A stretch of DNA of 64,000 bases from an uncultured Gemmatimonadota bacterium. GTDB taxonomy: Bacteria; Gemmatimonadota; Gemmatimonadetes; Gemmatimonadales; Gemmatimonadaceae. Location of the stretch: NCBI GenBank assembly GCA_946478895.1, contig CAMLDY010000004.1, forward strand, positions 5,396-69,395. The letters run 5' to 3'. Positions 1 through 9,554 of this stretch are shown here, in pieces. How positions within the stretch are numbered: the first letter of the stretch is position 1; the number at the start of each line of letters is the position of its first letter. The notes under the pieces are model-generated. The model was not told the origin of the DNA, did no database searches, and was given only the letters and a program-made list of their open reading frames with translations. The translations under genes were made by a program, and so were the position numbers.

Positions 1-3000
1 CGCGACTACGATCAGGATTCGGCCGTCAGATTTGAGGGCTCTGATCGCGCGGATCTGGCCATCGATCGCAATGCCGCTGCGTAGCATATCGACGGCGGTG
101 AAGCCGCCCTTGCCGTCGCCGTGGAGCATCAGGCCGTAGCTGGCGTCGGCGCGACCGAGGGCGGGCATCATTCCGTAGAGATTGCCGCCGATGAGAAGAT
201 CGGTTTGGCCATCGCGATCGAAATCGCCAGCCACTGTGGCGTAGATCGGGGCGAGCTGGGCCTCGGGCGGTAACGGCTTGATGGTGAAGGTGCCGTCGCC
301 GTTGTCGAGCGCGATCGCGCTGGCGAAGGTATCGGCCTCCCGAACCTTGGCGTCGCGCAGGTCTTCACGTGGGAAAAGATCTTCGATGCGGGTGGAGGCG
401 AAGTCCTTGTAGGTGGGAAACTTCGCCTGCAACGACGGAAACTTTTTCACCAGCTCGTCGCGACTGGCGACGGGGTAACTCGCGCCGTCATGGTACGCGG
501 TGAGAATCTGCTCGACGTTGCCGCCGCCGCTGTGCGAGAAGTCGCCAACGTAAAGTCGTACCGGCTCCCTTGGCGACGCGTGCAGGTAGGAATTGAGTCC
601 GAGATTCCCGAGCACGAGATCGCGCCGGCCGTTGCCGCGGAGATTCACGGCGGTGATGCCGCTCCACCAGCCATTGGTCTCGGCGAAACCCGCTTCACGC
701 GTTCGATCGACGAGCTTCCCGTCCTCCTGGTGAAACGCGCGCACCGGCATCCACTCGCCGACGACGATCAGATCGAGCTTGCCGTCGTGATCGTAGTCGA
801 GCCAGGTCGCGCCTGTCACCATGCCGGCGTCGAGGAGCTGAGGCGCGATGTCCTGGGTGACTTCGACGAAGCGGCCACTGCCATCGTTCTGGAGCAGATG
901 GCTGTGCGGGATCAGCCCGTAAGTGTGCGCCTGGACCCTGCCGCCGAGGAAAACGTCGGGCCTGCCGTCGCCGTTGAAATCGCCGACTGCGACCGCCGAT
1001 GCGTTCTCGAAGATGTCTGGTAGCGCATCGCGCCGGCGCTGGAAGTTGCCGTGACCATCGTTCAGGTAGACGCGCGGACGCAATGCGTCCTGCGATCCGA
1101 CGAATTCGTTGCCGCCGCTGGCAACGAACAGATCGGGGAAGCCATCGCCGTTGACGTCCAGAAACTCGGCGCCCGTATCCTCGGCGACGCTGTCTGCGGT
1201 GAAGGCAGGCTGTGCCGTTGCACTGAAGGTTCCGTCGCGCTGCTGAATGAACAGCTTTCCGGCCTGCCTTCTGGCGCCGCCGACGTAGAAATCATCGAGA
1301 CCGTCGCCGTTGACGTCGGCGACGGCGAGTGGCGGACCTTCGGTTGACACGAGTCGGGGGATCAGCGGCTCGCGATAGTAGTCGAAGAAGGTGTCCTCGA
1401 CGTGCCTGAAATCGACCTTGCTTTGCGCCGTGACTTCGGTGAACCACGGCGACGTCGTATCTCGCGACGCGGGTCGCCGGGTGGCTGCGGCTGATGCATC
1501 CGCCTCTGACAAAGTGAGAACCCGATCAACTGCCACGGCCGTCATGCGCTGCACCCGCCGGCTGGGCCAGGTGACGGTGAGAGTGTCGACGACGCTCGCG
1601 CCGCCGAGGCCGAAGTGCAGCCGCGGATCCACGGACGACAGAAACCCGCGCGTCGGCTGTTGCTCGAGCACCTGGGCCACGCCGCCAGCTTTGATCTCGA
1701 CCCGCGTGCCGACGCCGCCCGTGTTCAATCCCGCGCCGTGGAGGATGACCGTCAGATAGTGGAAGGCAGCAGCGCCGCCGCCAAGGTTCCGGTAAATCGA
1801 AGCGGGGGCGCCGATGTTGTTCACCACCAGGTCGAGGTGACCCGTGTTGTTGAGATCGACATACACCGCGCCGTTCGAGAATCCATTCTGCGTCAGCCCC
1901 CAGGCTGCGGCGACATTGGTGAAGCGTAGATCGCCGTCGTTGTGAAACGCGTAATTCGCGAGCGGGACCTGCGGCATCTTCTGGAGTAGCGCCAGGTTTG
2001 CGGCTGTAATGGTGTCACCGAGCGACCGCTGCACCGCTTCGTTGCCGACGTAAGCGATGTAATCCATGTCGTTCGGCCGGCGGTAGACGCCGTTGGTGAT
2101 GAAGACATCCTTTCGCCCATCGTTGTCGAGATCGGCGAACAGCGGCGCCCAGCTCCAGTCAGTGGCGGCGATTCCGGCGAGAAAACCAATCTCGCTGAAC
2201 CGGCCAAGCCCGCGATTCAGCTGGAGCGCGTTGCGCGCGTACTGCGGATGGTATCCCGCCGTCGACCGCAGGTTGAACAGCTCCCAGCTCTCGGCGGTTA
2301 AAGTAGTTCGCAGGATATCCTCGCGCTCGGGGAGCATGTCGAGCGAAAGAATGTCGGTGCGGCCGTCGTTGTTGAAGTCAGCGGCATCGACTCCCATCGA
2401 GAAGCGGCTGGTGTGCCCGGTCGCTTTGGTGATCGATTCGGTGAAGGTCCCGTTGCAGTTGTTGATGTACAGGTAGTCGTTGCCCTGAAAGTCGTTGGCG
2501 ACGTAAATGTCGGGACAGCCGTCGTCGTTGAAATCACTGCTTACAACGCCGAGACCGTAGCCATCGACGCCATCGTGAATGCCAGCGGACGCGGTGACAT
2601 CGGTGAAGTGTTTTCCATCGTTGCGAAACAAACGATCGCCCAGAGCTGAACCACTGCTGCGCGCTGCCAGCGTCGCGCTTCCCGCTGCCGGCCTACCTCC
2701 AATCACATCCCCCGTCCCCCGTCCCCCATCCCGCTCCTTATGCGTCGAGTGATCCAACAGATACATGTCCAGATCGCCGTCGTCGTCGTAATCGAAGAAC
2801 AGAGCCTGGGTTGAGAAGCCGCGGTGCTCGAGACCGTACTCGGCGGTGCGGTCGGTGAAGGTTCCGTCGCCGTTGTTGATGTAGAGGACGTTGCGGCCGT
2901 GCATGTCGAGATAGTCGACGCCGCAGACGTAGATGTCGATTTTGCCGTCGCCGTTGACGTCGGCCATGGTGACGCCGGTTTTCCAACCCACCGAGTCGGC

Positions 3001-3330
3001 GACACCGGCGCGCGCGGTGATGTCCTCGAACTGGTAGTTGCCTTTGTTGCGATAGAGCTTGTTGGCGCCGAGGTTGGACGTGAAGTACAGGTCCATCAAG
3101 CCATCGCCATCGACATCGCCGACGGCGACGCCACCGCCGTCGTAGTAATACAGGTAGTTCAAAATGTTGAAGTCAGGGCGCTCGGGGAGATTGTTGGCAA
3201 ACGAGATCCCCGTCGCCTCGGGCTTGAGCAGCTCGAAGAGCGGCGGCACCGCGGGCGCGCGCTCACACGCCGACAGCCCGACGGTGCCTACCAGCGCGAC
3301 GCGCGCCGCGCGCCACAGGCAATACGCCAC
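1..3330 (-). CDS. FG-GAP/VCBS-repeat lipoprotein with ASPIC/UnbV domain (3' end outside window)
   Basis: A single open frame runs to the left edge, so the C-terminus is missing (1110 codons present). The GTG start at 3330 is set by an in-frame TAG two codons upstream (3334-3336) and by a lipoprotein signal ending LSAC (Cys at about residue 22). Many calcium-loop-like FG-GAP/VCBS motifs follow (for example DVDGDGLMDLYF, DVNGDGKIDIYV), with an ASPIC/UnbV-type stretch in the middle (LEQQPTRGFLSSVDPRLHFGLG) and further FG-GAP repeats after it. It is a paralogue of the lipoprotein at 6046-9474. It begins 30 bp after the GH97 stop, so it is probably co-transcribed with it. Such proteins are surface-exposed beta-propellers often found beside SusC/SusD; the ligand is not predictable. 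A low-complexity insert (about 2701-2733) carries a heptamer repeat absent from the paralogue. Confidence 0.9.
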   Translation of the reverse strand, partial: MAYCLWRAARVALVGTVGLSACERAPAVPPLFELLKPEATGISFANNLPERPDFNILNYLYYYDGGGVAVGDVDGDGLMDLYFTSNLGANKLYRNKGNYQFEDITARAGVADSVGWKTGVTMADVNGDGKIDIYVCGVDYLDMHGRNVLYINNGDGTFTDRTAEYGLEHRGFSTQALFFDYDDDGDLDMYLLDHSTHKERDGGRGTGDVIGGRPAAGSATLAARSSGSALGDRLFRNDGKHFTDVTASAGIHDGVDGYGLGVVSSDFNDDGCPDIYVANDFQGNDYLYINNCNGTFTESITKATGHTSRFSMGVDAADFNNDGRTDILSLDMLPEREDILRTTLTAESWELFNLRSTAGYHPQYARNALQLNRGLGRFSEIGFLAGIAATDWSWAPLFADLDNDGRKDVFITNGVYRRPNDMDYIAYVGNEAVQRSLGDTITAANLALLQKMPQVPLANYAFHNDGDLRFTNVAAAWGLTQNGFSNGAVYVDLNNTGHLDLVVNNIGAPASIYRNLGGGAAAFHYLTVILHGAGLNTGGVGTRVEIKAGGVAQVLEQQPTRGFLSSVDPRLHFGLGGASVVDTLTVTWPSRRVQRMTAVAVDRVLTLSEADASAAATRRPASRDTTSPWFTEVTAQSKVDFRHVEDTFFDYYREPLIPRLVSTEGPPLAVADVNGDGLDDFYVGGARRQAGKLFIQQRDGTFSATAQPAFTADSVAEDTGAEFLDVNGDGFPDLFVASGGNEFVGSQDALRPRVYLNDGHGNFQRRRDALPDIFENASAVAVGDFNGDGRPDVFLGGRVQAHTYGLIPHSHLLQNDGSGRFVEVTQDIAPQLLDAGMVTGATWLDYDHDGKLDLIVVGEWMPVRAFHQEDGKLVDRTREAGFAETNGWWSGITAVNLRGNGRRDLVLGNLGLNSYLHASPREPVRLYVGDFSHSGGGNVEQILTAYHDGASYPVASRDELVKKFPSLQAKFPTYKDFASTRIEDLFPREDLRDAKVREADTFASAIALDNGDGTFTIKPLPPEAQLAPIYATVAGDFDRDGQTDLLIGGNLYGMMPALGRADASYGLMLHGDGKGGFTAVDMLRSGIAIDGQIRAIRALKSDGRILIVVA
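2701..2733. repeat. heptamer tandem repeat inside FG-GAP gene
   Basis: About three units of a C-rich heptamer (cccccgt and variants) lie inside the first FG-GAP gene. They encode a Gly/Arg/Asp-rich insert that the paralogue at 6046-9474 lacks. Gain or loss of one 7-bp unit would shift the frame. Confidence 0.5.
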
Positions 3331-3360
3331 GCGCTACCCGCTTACTGCTTCCCCCTCCCG

Positions 3361-5421
3361 CTATTTCGCCGGTGTAAACCGAATCGCCTGGCCGCCGCCG
3401 GCGGCAAGCGCGATGCTGAGGTTGGTGCGCGAATCGACGGTCTTCTTAGAGATCGTTATCGCGAGCGGGTTGTCGTACCAGCTGGCGCCCGGACCGTCGG
3501 CGTAGATCTCCGCGGTGTACTTCCGTCCCGGCGTCAGGAAGTTGAGGGGCACATTGAAGGTCCGCGCCTCCTCATCGGTGATCGCTCCAAGGAACCAGTC
3601 ATCCGAGTTCTTCGCCTTGCGGGCGGTGATGACGTAGTCGCCGATCCGGCCGTCGATGGTCTTGCTCGTCTCCCAATCGACCGCGACGTCGCGAATGAAC
3701 TGGAACGCGGGCTTGCCGACGTAGTTCTCCGGCAGATCGGCCGCCATCTGGAGCGGCGAATAGATCACCACGTACAGCGCGAGCTGTTTGGCGAGAGTGG
3801 TGCGCGGGTGTGATTCCCACTGGTGGCGCGGCCGGCCGGTGCCGCGCTCGATCAGGAGATCGAAGATTCCGGGGGTGAAATCCATCGGCCCGGCAAGCAA
3901 TCTCGTGAAGTAAAGATTGGTCTCGTGCTCGGGCGGATTCCCGCCTTCGCCGCCCCAGGCGTTGTACTCCTGACCGCGCGCGCCTTCCCTGCTCATCATG
4001 TTCGGCCAGGTGCGCCGCTCACCCGTGTCGTGGATCGGCTCGTGGACGTCGAGCATGATGTGGTACTTGGCAGCAGTCTCGATCGCCTTTCGATAGTGGC
4101 GCACCATGAACTGGGAATGGTGCGAGTTGCCTTCCGGGGTCGTGTCGGTCACGTAGCCCGACTTGATCGCGTCGAGGCCGAGCGAGTGATACATCGCGTA
4201 GGCGGCGTCCATCTGTCGCTCGTAATTCACGATCCCACCCGACGTCTCGTTGTGCACGATCAGGTGCACTCCCTTCGACTCGGCGTAGCGCGCCAGCTCG
4301 GGGAGATTGTAGTCGGGGTACGCCTGGGTGAACGAGAATGCATTGGCGTTCTTGATCCAGTCACCGTCCCAGCCGACGTTCCATCCCTCGACGAGAACTC
4401 CGCCCAGTCCGTTGGCGGCGGCGAAATCGATGTAGCGCTTCGTATTCTCCGTCGTCGCGCCGTGCTTGGGACCTGAGCTCCACGTCATGGTATTGATGTG
4501 CATCCCCCACCAGATGCCGACGTACTTCATCGGCTTGATCCAGCTTACGTCGCTGAGCATGCTGGGCGGGTTGAGATTGAGCCCGAGCAGTGACGGCGAC
4601 AGATCCGCGGCGCGGTCGGCGATCTGAATCGTGCGCCACGGCGTCACGAACGGCGTGTGCCCGCGCACCTTGTCGCCGTTCTGCCACGGCGCGAGCGCGA
4701 CTTTCATCACTCTGCTCTCGAGTCGCGGGCCCGCCAGGTTCATCCGCGCGTAGTCGACGAGATTTGCTTCATGAACGACCATGAAGGTCCTGCCATCGCG
4801 GGTCTGCATGGTGAACGGCGTCTGGATGCTGTCGGTGACGCTGATCGGCGACGACGAGTATAGGATCTCGGAGCGGTCGAGTCGCGGCCGATTGGACGGG
4901 ATCCACCACGACTTGGCGTCGTCGGCGAAACTGAACTGGGTCAGCTCGTCGGTGATGACGAAGTCCTGGAGACCGGGCTGCGCCGGAAACTCGTAGCGGA
5001 AGCCGATGCCGTCGTCGAACGCTCTGACGACGAAATCAAAGTGCCGCTGCGGCGCGGCTGTCTCGGCAACGGACACCGTGAGCTGGTTGTGATGATCGCG
5101 CACGCGCGCGACTTCGCCCCACGGCTGGGTCCACGTCTCGTCGTGGGTCGCTCGCTTGACGCCGGTGATTCGGACACCGTCGCGCAGCGTCGGCGCGCCC
5201 TTGAACTCAAAGCCGAGCATGGAGGGAAAGAGCAGCGGCCGGCCGTCGCGGGTGACGTCGTAGTAGAGTTTGCCGTCGTTCACGAGGACGGTCACGCGGG
5301 TGCGCCCGTTGGGCGACGCGACGGTGGCTGAATCCTGGGCACCGGCCGCCGCGGCGGTGAGCGTCAGTAAAAGAGCGGCAAACGCCATCCCCCGCGTCCA
5401 GCTAGGCACGTACATCTTCAT
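3361..5421 (-). CDS. Glycoside hydrolase family 97, SusB-like alpha-glucosidase
   Basis: Secreted or periplasmic alpha-glucosidase of family GH97. Start ATG at 5421 is chosen because GGAGAA lies 6-7 nt upstream; an upstream Met at 5445 is possible. A signal peptide (hydrophobic run ending AAAAGAQ) is followed by the N-terminal beta-sandwich, then the barrel signature GIWWGMHINTMTW and EGWNVGWDGDW. With this start, Glu392 (in HNETS), Glu461 (in DVHEP) and Glu485 (in GQEY) have spacings of 69 and 24 residues. These equal the spacings of the acid/base and calcium-site glutamates of Bacteroides SusB (E439, E508, E532), which argues for the inverting subgroup. Length about 686 aa is normal for GH97. 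It lies between the SusCD operon and a second FG-GAP lipoprotein, consistent with hydrolysis of imported alpha-glucans. Confidence 0.95.
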   Translation of the reverse strand: MKMYVPSWTRGMAFAALLLTLTAAAAGAQDSATVASPNGRTRVTVLVNDGKLYYDVTRDGRPLLFPSMLGFEFKGAPTLRDGVRITGVKRATHDETWTQPWGEVARVRDHHNQLTVSVAETAAPQRHFDFVVRAFDDGIGFRYEFPAQPGLQDFVITDELTQFSFADDAKSWWIPSNRPRLDRSEILYSSSPISVTDSIQTPFTMQTRDGRTFMVVHEANLVDYARMNLAGPRLESRVMKVALAPWQNGDKVRGHTPFVTPWRTIQIADRAADLSPSLLGLNLNPPSMLSDVSWIKPMKYVGIWWGMHINTMTWSSGPKHGATTENTKRYIDFAAANGLGGVLVEGWNVGWDGDWIKNANAFSFTQAYPDYNLPELARYAESKGVHLIVHNETSGGIVNYERQMDAAYAMYHSLGLDAIKSGYVTDTTPEGNSHHSQFMVRHYRKAIETAAKYHIMLDVHEPIHDTGERRTWPNMMSREGARGQEYNAWGGEGGNPPEHETNLYFTRLLAGPMDFTPGIFDLLIERGTGRPRHQWESHPRTTLAKQLALYVVIYSPLQMAADLPENYVGKPAFQFIRDVAVDWETSKTIDGRIGDYVITARKAKNSDDWFLGAITDEEARTFNVPLNFLTPGRKYTAEIYADGPGASWYDNPLAITISKKTVDSRTNLSIALAAGGGQAIRFTPAK

Positions 5422-5463
5422 CTGATTTCTCCATTGTTGAATCACGGTTGCACCGACTCTGTC

Positions 5464-5525
5464 CCGCCTCCAGCCTCCAGCCTCCAGCCTCCAGCCTCCC
5501 GCTTCCCGCTTCCCGCTTCCCGCTA
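5464..5525. repeat. heptamer tandem arrays (cagcctc x~5, ccgcttc x~4)
   Basis: Two adjoining heptamer arrays lie in the divergent spacer between the GH97 gene and the plug-domain lipoprotein: about five units of cagcctc, then about four of ccgcttc. The second unit recurs directly before the start codon at 60267. The open frame of the plug gene extends back through the array, but the lipoprotein signal places the real start downstream at 5586. Confidence 0.85.
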
Positions 5526-5585
5526 TCGGGCATACGTAATGCAGCTATCTTATTTACAAGTCTCCTGGCCTTGCGCCACCGTCAT

Positions 5586-6056
5586 ATGGCGTCATTAACG
5601 CCGCGTCTAGCTCTCTCCGTTCTAGTTGTCGGGGCCGCTACAGCCTGCGCCTCCGGTCCCCGTCCCACCGAGGGCGAAGTTTCCACCTTCGGACCAACCC
5701 CCGCTCCGCCAGTCGCCGGCAATACCGTTACTGGTGACGAGCTCGATCGTGCGGGCAGTGACCCGATCGAGAAAACTCTCGAAGCCAAAGTACCCGGCAT
5801 CCTGGTCACCCGCACTCCCGACGGCGGAGTAGCCATCCGCATTCGTGGGAACTCGTCCATCGGCGCCAACACCGAGCCGCTGTACGTGATCGACGGGCTG
5901 GAAGTCCATCCCGGCCCCGGCGGGGCGCTCAACGGAATCAATCCGCACGACATTGCATCGATCGAAGTGCTCAAGGATGCCGCCAGCCTCTCGTTCTACG
6001 GTGTCCGCGCCGCTAATGGCGTGATTCTGATCAAGACCAAGCGCGTCACCAACTAA
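5586..6056 (+). CDS. Stand-alone TonB-dependent receptor plug-domain lipoprotein
   Basis: 156 aa. The start at 5586 gives a lipoprotein signal (MASLTPRLALSVLVVGAATAC). The frame is open further upstream, but only through the heptamer array. The rest is a complete SusC-type plug domain: LEAKVPGILVTR, AIRIRGNSSIG, EPLYVIDGLEV, INPHDIASIEVLKDAASLSFYG, RAANGVILIKTK. The same landmarks occur in the SusC gene at 11137-14235 (EPLYVIDGVAV, NPADIANITILKDAA, ARAANGVVLIETKKG). No beta-barrel follows; the gene stops just after the plug. The stop overlaps the convergent FG-GAP gene by 11 bp. Possible roles are a decoy, a partner or a regulator of SusC-type barrels; this is inference. Confidence 0.85.
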   Translation: MASLTPRLALSVLVVGAATACASGPRPTEGEVSTFGPTPAPPVAGNTVTGDELDRAGSDPIEKTLEAKVPGILVTRTPDGGVAIRIRGNSSIGANTEPLYVIDGLEVHPGPGGALNGINPHDIASIEVLKDAASLSFYGVRAANGVILIKTKRVTN

Positions 6057-9000
6057 CGCCCTCCTTTGAAGTCCCGGTCGCGACGCTCGGCGACCCGCCG
6101 CGACCGGCCGCTCTGAACACCAGCGGCCGGTCGTTGTTGCGTGAGACGACGTAGATGTCGCCGCCGCGGGTGCGCACCCTTGCAATGTCCCGCGCCTCAC
6201 CAGGTGCGAAGAAGCCGCTCTCAACCGCACGCAGCGGAGTGAAGTGCCCTTTGCCGTCGCCGCGCAGGTAAGACCCGTATCCGGCCATCATGGTGCCGAT
6301 GTCCGGCTTTACCCCATCGAAGTTGCCGGCGAGCAGGAGATCAGGCTTGCCGTCGCCGTCAACGTCGTCGCTGAGCATCGCGTAAATGGGCGCGATCTGC
6401 GCCTCGAGCGGAAGCGCCAACATGCTGAAGCTGCCGTCACCGTTGTTTCGAATCAGCGACGTCGCGAAGGTGTACGCATTTTTTACGACCGCCGAGTCCA
6501 GCTCGTTCTTCGGGAAGACGTCGGCGGTGGTCTCCTTTGCGTAGGCCTCGTAGCTGGGGTACCGAGGAGCGATCGTCGGCACCGAGCGCAGGAGGTCGTC
6601 GCGCAGCGCCAGCGGATACGGCTTGCCGTGGTTGTAGTAGGAGATGATCTGCTGCACGAAGCCGTTGTGGGCAAAGTCCTTGACGTACATCGTCACCGGC
6701 TCGTCCGGCTTTGCCTGGAACCGTGTGTTGAGGCCGAGATTGCCGACGATGAAATCGACTTTGCCGTCGCCGGTGAAATCTCCCGCGATGATGCGGTTGT
6801 ACCAGCCGTTGCTCTTCTCCAGTCCGCGAATGGCCGTTTTGACGAGCTTACCGCCGGTGTTGCGGAAGACCGTCACCGGCATCCATTCGCCGACGACGAT
6901 GAGATCCGCCCTGCCGTCGCCATCAATGTCCTTCCAGACTGCATCGGTGACCATGCCGACGTGGGACAGGCCCGGCGCGACCGCGTCGGTGACGTCGGTG
7001 AATCGCCCGCGGCCATCGTTGCGGAGCAGCGCGCTTTGCGGGTCGAGTCCATAGCGCCCGGGGATGCTCCGCCCGCCGACGAAAAGATCGATCGCGCCGT
7101 CGCCGTCGAAGTCAGCCGCCGCGACGCGCGAGCCACTGACCAGCAGCGGCGGGACGGCGTTGGTCGCTTTTCTGAACTCGCCCTTGCCGGCATTCAGGTA
7201 CAGCCGATCGTTGAGCGGTACCGATCCCTCCGAGAACTCCGTCCCGCCGGTCGACACGTACAGATCCGGCCGGCCGTCACCGTTGGCGTCGAAGAAAACG
7301 GCGCCGACATCTTCGGCGAGGCTGTCCTGGGCGAACAGCCTCTCGTTGCTCCTGGCGAAGCTGCCGTCGGCGCGCTGGATCAGGAGCGCGCTGGCCTGGC
7401 CTTTCGCGCCGCCGATGAAGATGTCGTCGAGTCCATCGCCATTGACGTCGGCGACCGCCAGCGGCGGTCCCTCGGTGGAAAGCATCCGTGGCATCAGTCG
7501 CTCGCGATCGAAGTCGACGTAGTCGTTCTCGCGGTGGACGAACGGCAGGCTGACCCGCTGACTGACGTCGGTAACGATCGTCCGCGGCGGAGAGGGGAGT
7601 GAGTACGTCGGCTTGGTGGCGGCTGATTGCCTCACCGTCAGACGTTGATTGGCTGCGACATTATTCACTGTCGTGATGCGGCCGTCGGGCCAGGTCACGA
7701 TGACCGCGCGCACACTGTCCGGGCGGCCGATGCCGAAGGTCAGGACATAGTCCACGCTCGATTCGAAGCCGCGAACCGGCGATTGCTCCTGGTAGAGCGT
7801 ATCGGTTCCGACGACGACCATGACTCTGGCATCGACTCCGAGCCGGTTGTGGCCCTCGCCCTCCAGCTTCACCTGCAGGTAGTGATTGTCCTTGTGCAAC
7901 GTTCGCGCGTTGTTGCGGTACACGAATGCCTTGTCGTCGGTGTTGTTGACGACGAGGTCGAGCGCGCCATCGCCGTCGAGATCCGCGTACGCAGCGCCGT
8001 TGCCGAAGCTCACCTGATCGAGTCCCCAGCTCGCCGACACATCCTCAAAAGTCAGGTTGCCGTTGTTGCGAAATGCGTAGTGCGGGAGTTTCGTCGCAGT
8101 CATCGCATCGGTCAGCGACTTGAAGTCCACCTTTTTGCCCTTCGTCGTTGCTGCAAGAGTGCGATCGTTGCCGAGAAAGGCGATGTAATCCTGCGACGTC
8201 ACGTCCCTGGCGATGCCGTTGGTGACGTACAGATCCTTGTAGCCATCGAGATCGAGATCCGCGAGCAGCGCGCTCCAGCTCCAGTCGGTGCGCGCCACGC
8301 CCGCCAGCTGGCCGATGTCGCTGAAAGTCCCGTTGCCATTATTCAGCTGCAGCATGTTCCGCATCAGCTGGCGGTGGAATCCGTTTTTGATCTTGGTCCG
8401 ATAGTTTTCCCACCCCTCGAAGCTCGACGTCATGCGCAGCCGATACTCGTCGGCGGGCAGCATGTCGGTGGTGTACACGTCGGGCCAGCCGTCGTTGTTG
8501 ACGTCGGCGATGTCCAGCCCCATCGAGAATGACGAGAGGTACGGCATCTCGCGGTCGAGCCGCTCGTCGAAAGTCCCGTCGTGGTTGTTGATGTACAGAT
8601 AATCGCGCTCGAAGAAATCGTTCGAGACGTAGATGTCCGGCCAGCCGTCGCGATTGACGTCGCTGACTGCGATCCCGAGTCCGAACGCTATCTCGCTGCC
8701 GAAGATTCCCGCTTTGGCGCTGACGTCGGTGAAGTGGCCGTTGCCATCGTTGTGAAAGAGCTTGTCACCATTCAGCGGATCACGCTCGTTCCGGATGTTG
8801 CGCAGGCCGAACCTGTTGGCGGGCCGATACGAATTGTTGACGAGAAAGAGATCGAGATTCCCATCGCGGTCGTAGTCGAGAAACGCGGCCTGAGTCGATG
8901 GGCCTTCGTCGGCGACGCCGTAATCCGACGCCTGCTCCTTGAAGGTCGGGATACCCTTGATGTCGAAGCCCTGGTTGATGTAGAGCTCGTTGGCGCGCTT

Positions 9001-9474
9001 CGCGCCCGTCGCGATGCCGGCGTAGCAGACGTAGATGTCGAGCAGGCCGTCGCCATTCACGTCGCCGAACGCGACACCGGTTGCCCAGGCGCCCTTACCT
9101 CCGACGCCTGCAGCCGCGGTGATGTCCTGGAACTCGAACTGGCCCTTGTTCAGGTACAGCCGGTTCCCGTGCTGGTTGGAGGTCAGCATCACCTCGGGCA
9201 TGCCGTCGCCGTTCAGATCACCGGTCGCCACCCCGCCGCCGTTATAGAAATTGCGGTAGGTGAAGACGTTGAGCTCCTGGGTGTCGGTGATCCGGTTCTC
9301 GAAGTCAATGCCGGTGAAGCTCGCCGGGAGGAGCGTGAAGAGATGGCTGTCGACGGGCGGTGCCGCCGTTCTGCCGCTCGAGATTTCCTGCTTTTGCTCG
9401 TTGCCGGCACATGCGGCGAGATACAACGCGGGAAGGAGATAGCGGAGCCTCAGCCTCAAGGCCGCATTTTTCAA
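6046..9474 (-). CDS. FG-GAP/VCBS-repeat lipoprotein with ASPIC/UnbV domain
   Basis: 1142 aa, full length. Lipoprotein signal MKNAALRLRLRYLLPALYLA with Cys22. N-terminal FG-GAP/VCBS repeats (about residues 75-520, with Asp-rich loops such as DLNGDGMPEV and DVNGDGLLDIYV), an ASPIC/UnbV domain at about 545-605 (QEQSPVRGFESSVDYVLTFG), then a second FG-GAP block to the end. It follows SusD on the same strand and is probably the third gene of a SusC-SusD-FG-GAP operon, though a strong hairpin lies between SusD and this gene. Probably a surface binding protein working with the SusCD channel. Paralogue of the gene at 1-3330. Confidence 0.93.
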   Translation of the reverse strand: MKNAALRLRLRYLLPALYLAACAGNEQKQEISSGRTAAPPVDSHLFTLLPASFTGIDFENRITDTQELNVFTYRNFYNGGGVATGDLNGDGMPEVMLTSNQHGNRLYLNKGQFEFQDITAAAGVGGKGAWATGVAFGDVNGDGLLDIYVCYAGIATGAKRANELYINQGFDIKGIPTFKEQASDYGVADEGPSTQAAFLDYDRDGNLDLFLVNNSYRPANRFGLRNIRNERDPLNGDKLFHNDGNGHFTDVSAKAGIFGSEIAFGLGIAVSDVNRDGWPDIYVSNDFFERDYLYINNHDGTFDERLDREMPYLSSFSMGLDIADVNNDGWPDVYTTDMLPADEYRLRMTSSFEGWENYRTKIKNGFHRQLMRNMLQLNNGNGTFSDIGQLAGVARTDWSWSALLADLDLDGYKDLYVTNGIARDVTSQDYIAFLGNDRTLAATTKGKKVDFKSLTDAMTATKLPHYAFRNNGNLTFEDVSASWGLDQVSFGNGAAYADLDGDGALDLVVNNTDDKAFVYRNNARTLHKDNHYLQVKLEGEGHNRLGVDARVMVVVGTDTLYQEQSPVRGFESSVDYVLTFGIGRPDSVRAVIVTWPDGRITTVNNVAANQRLTVRQSAATKPTYSLPSPPRTIVTDVSQRVSLPFVHRENDYVDFDRERLMPRMLSTEGPPLAVADVNGDGLDDIFIGGAKGQASALLIQRADGSFARSNERLFAQDSLAEDVGAVFFDANGDGRPDLYVSTGGTEFSEGSVPLNDRLYLNAGKGEFRKATNAVPPLLVSGSRVAAADFDGDGAIDLFVGGRSIPGRYGLDPQSALLRNDGRGRFTDVTDAVAPGLSHVGMVTDAVWKDIDGDGRADLIVVGEWMPVTVFRNTGGKLVKTAIRGLEKSNGWYNRIIAGDFTGDGKVDFIVGNLGLNTRFQAKPDEPVTMYVKDFAHNGFVQQIISYYNHGKPYPLALRDDLLRSVPTIAPRYPSYEAYAKETTADVFPKNELDSAVVKNAYTFATSLIRNNGDGSFSMLALPLEAQIAPIYAMLSDDVDGDGKPDLLLAGNFDGVKPDIGTMMAGYGSYLRGDGKGHFTPLRAVESGFFAPGEARDIARVRTRGGDIYVVSRNNDRPLVFRAAGRGGSPSVATGTSKEGVSW

Positions 9475-9493
9475 ATATCGACCACCCTTAGCA

Positions 9494-9531
9494 CATCATG
9501 GCCTGCCCTCCGGGGAGAGCAGGCCATGATG
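9494..9531. terminator. 13-bp perfect stem-loop between SusD and FG-GAP gene
   Basis: Arms 9494-9506 and 9519-9531 are perfectly complementary (catcatggcctgc and its complement) around a 12-nt loop. There is no T-run downstream on the transcribed minus strand, so it may be an attenuator or an RNA-stabilising hairpin and not a classical terminator. It would let SusC/SusD be made in excess over the FG-GAP protein. Confidence 0.6.
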
Positions 9532-9554
9532 AGGAAAAAGATTGAGCTGCCGGA

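Noticed and set aside
5464..5525. CRISPR-like array
   Set aside because: Units are heptamers without spacers, so it is a simple tandem repeat.
6244..7602. 452-codon plus-strand frame
   Set aside because: Antisense shadow of the FG-GAP gene; its Val/Ala/Asp bias mirrors the GDG-repeat codons.
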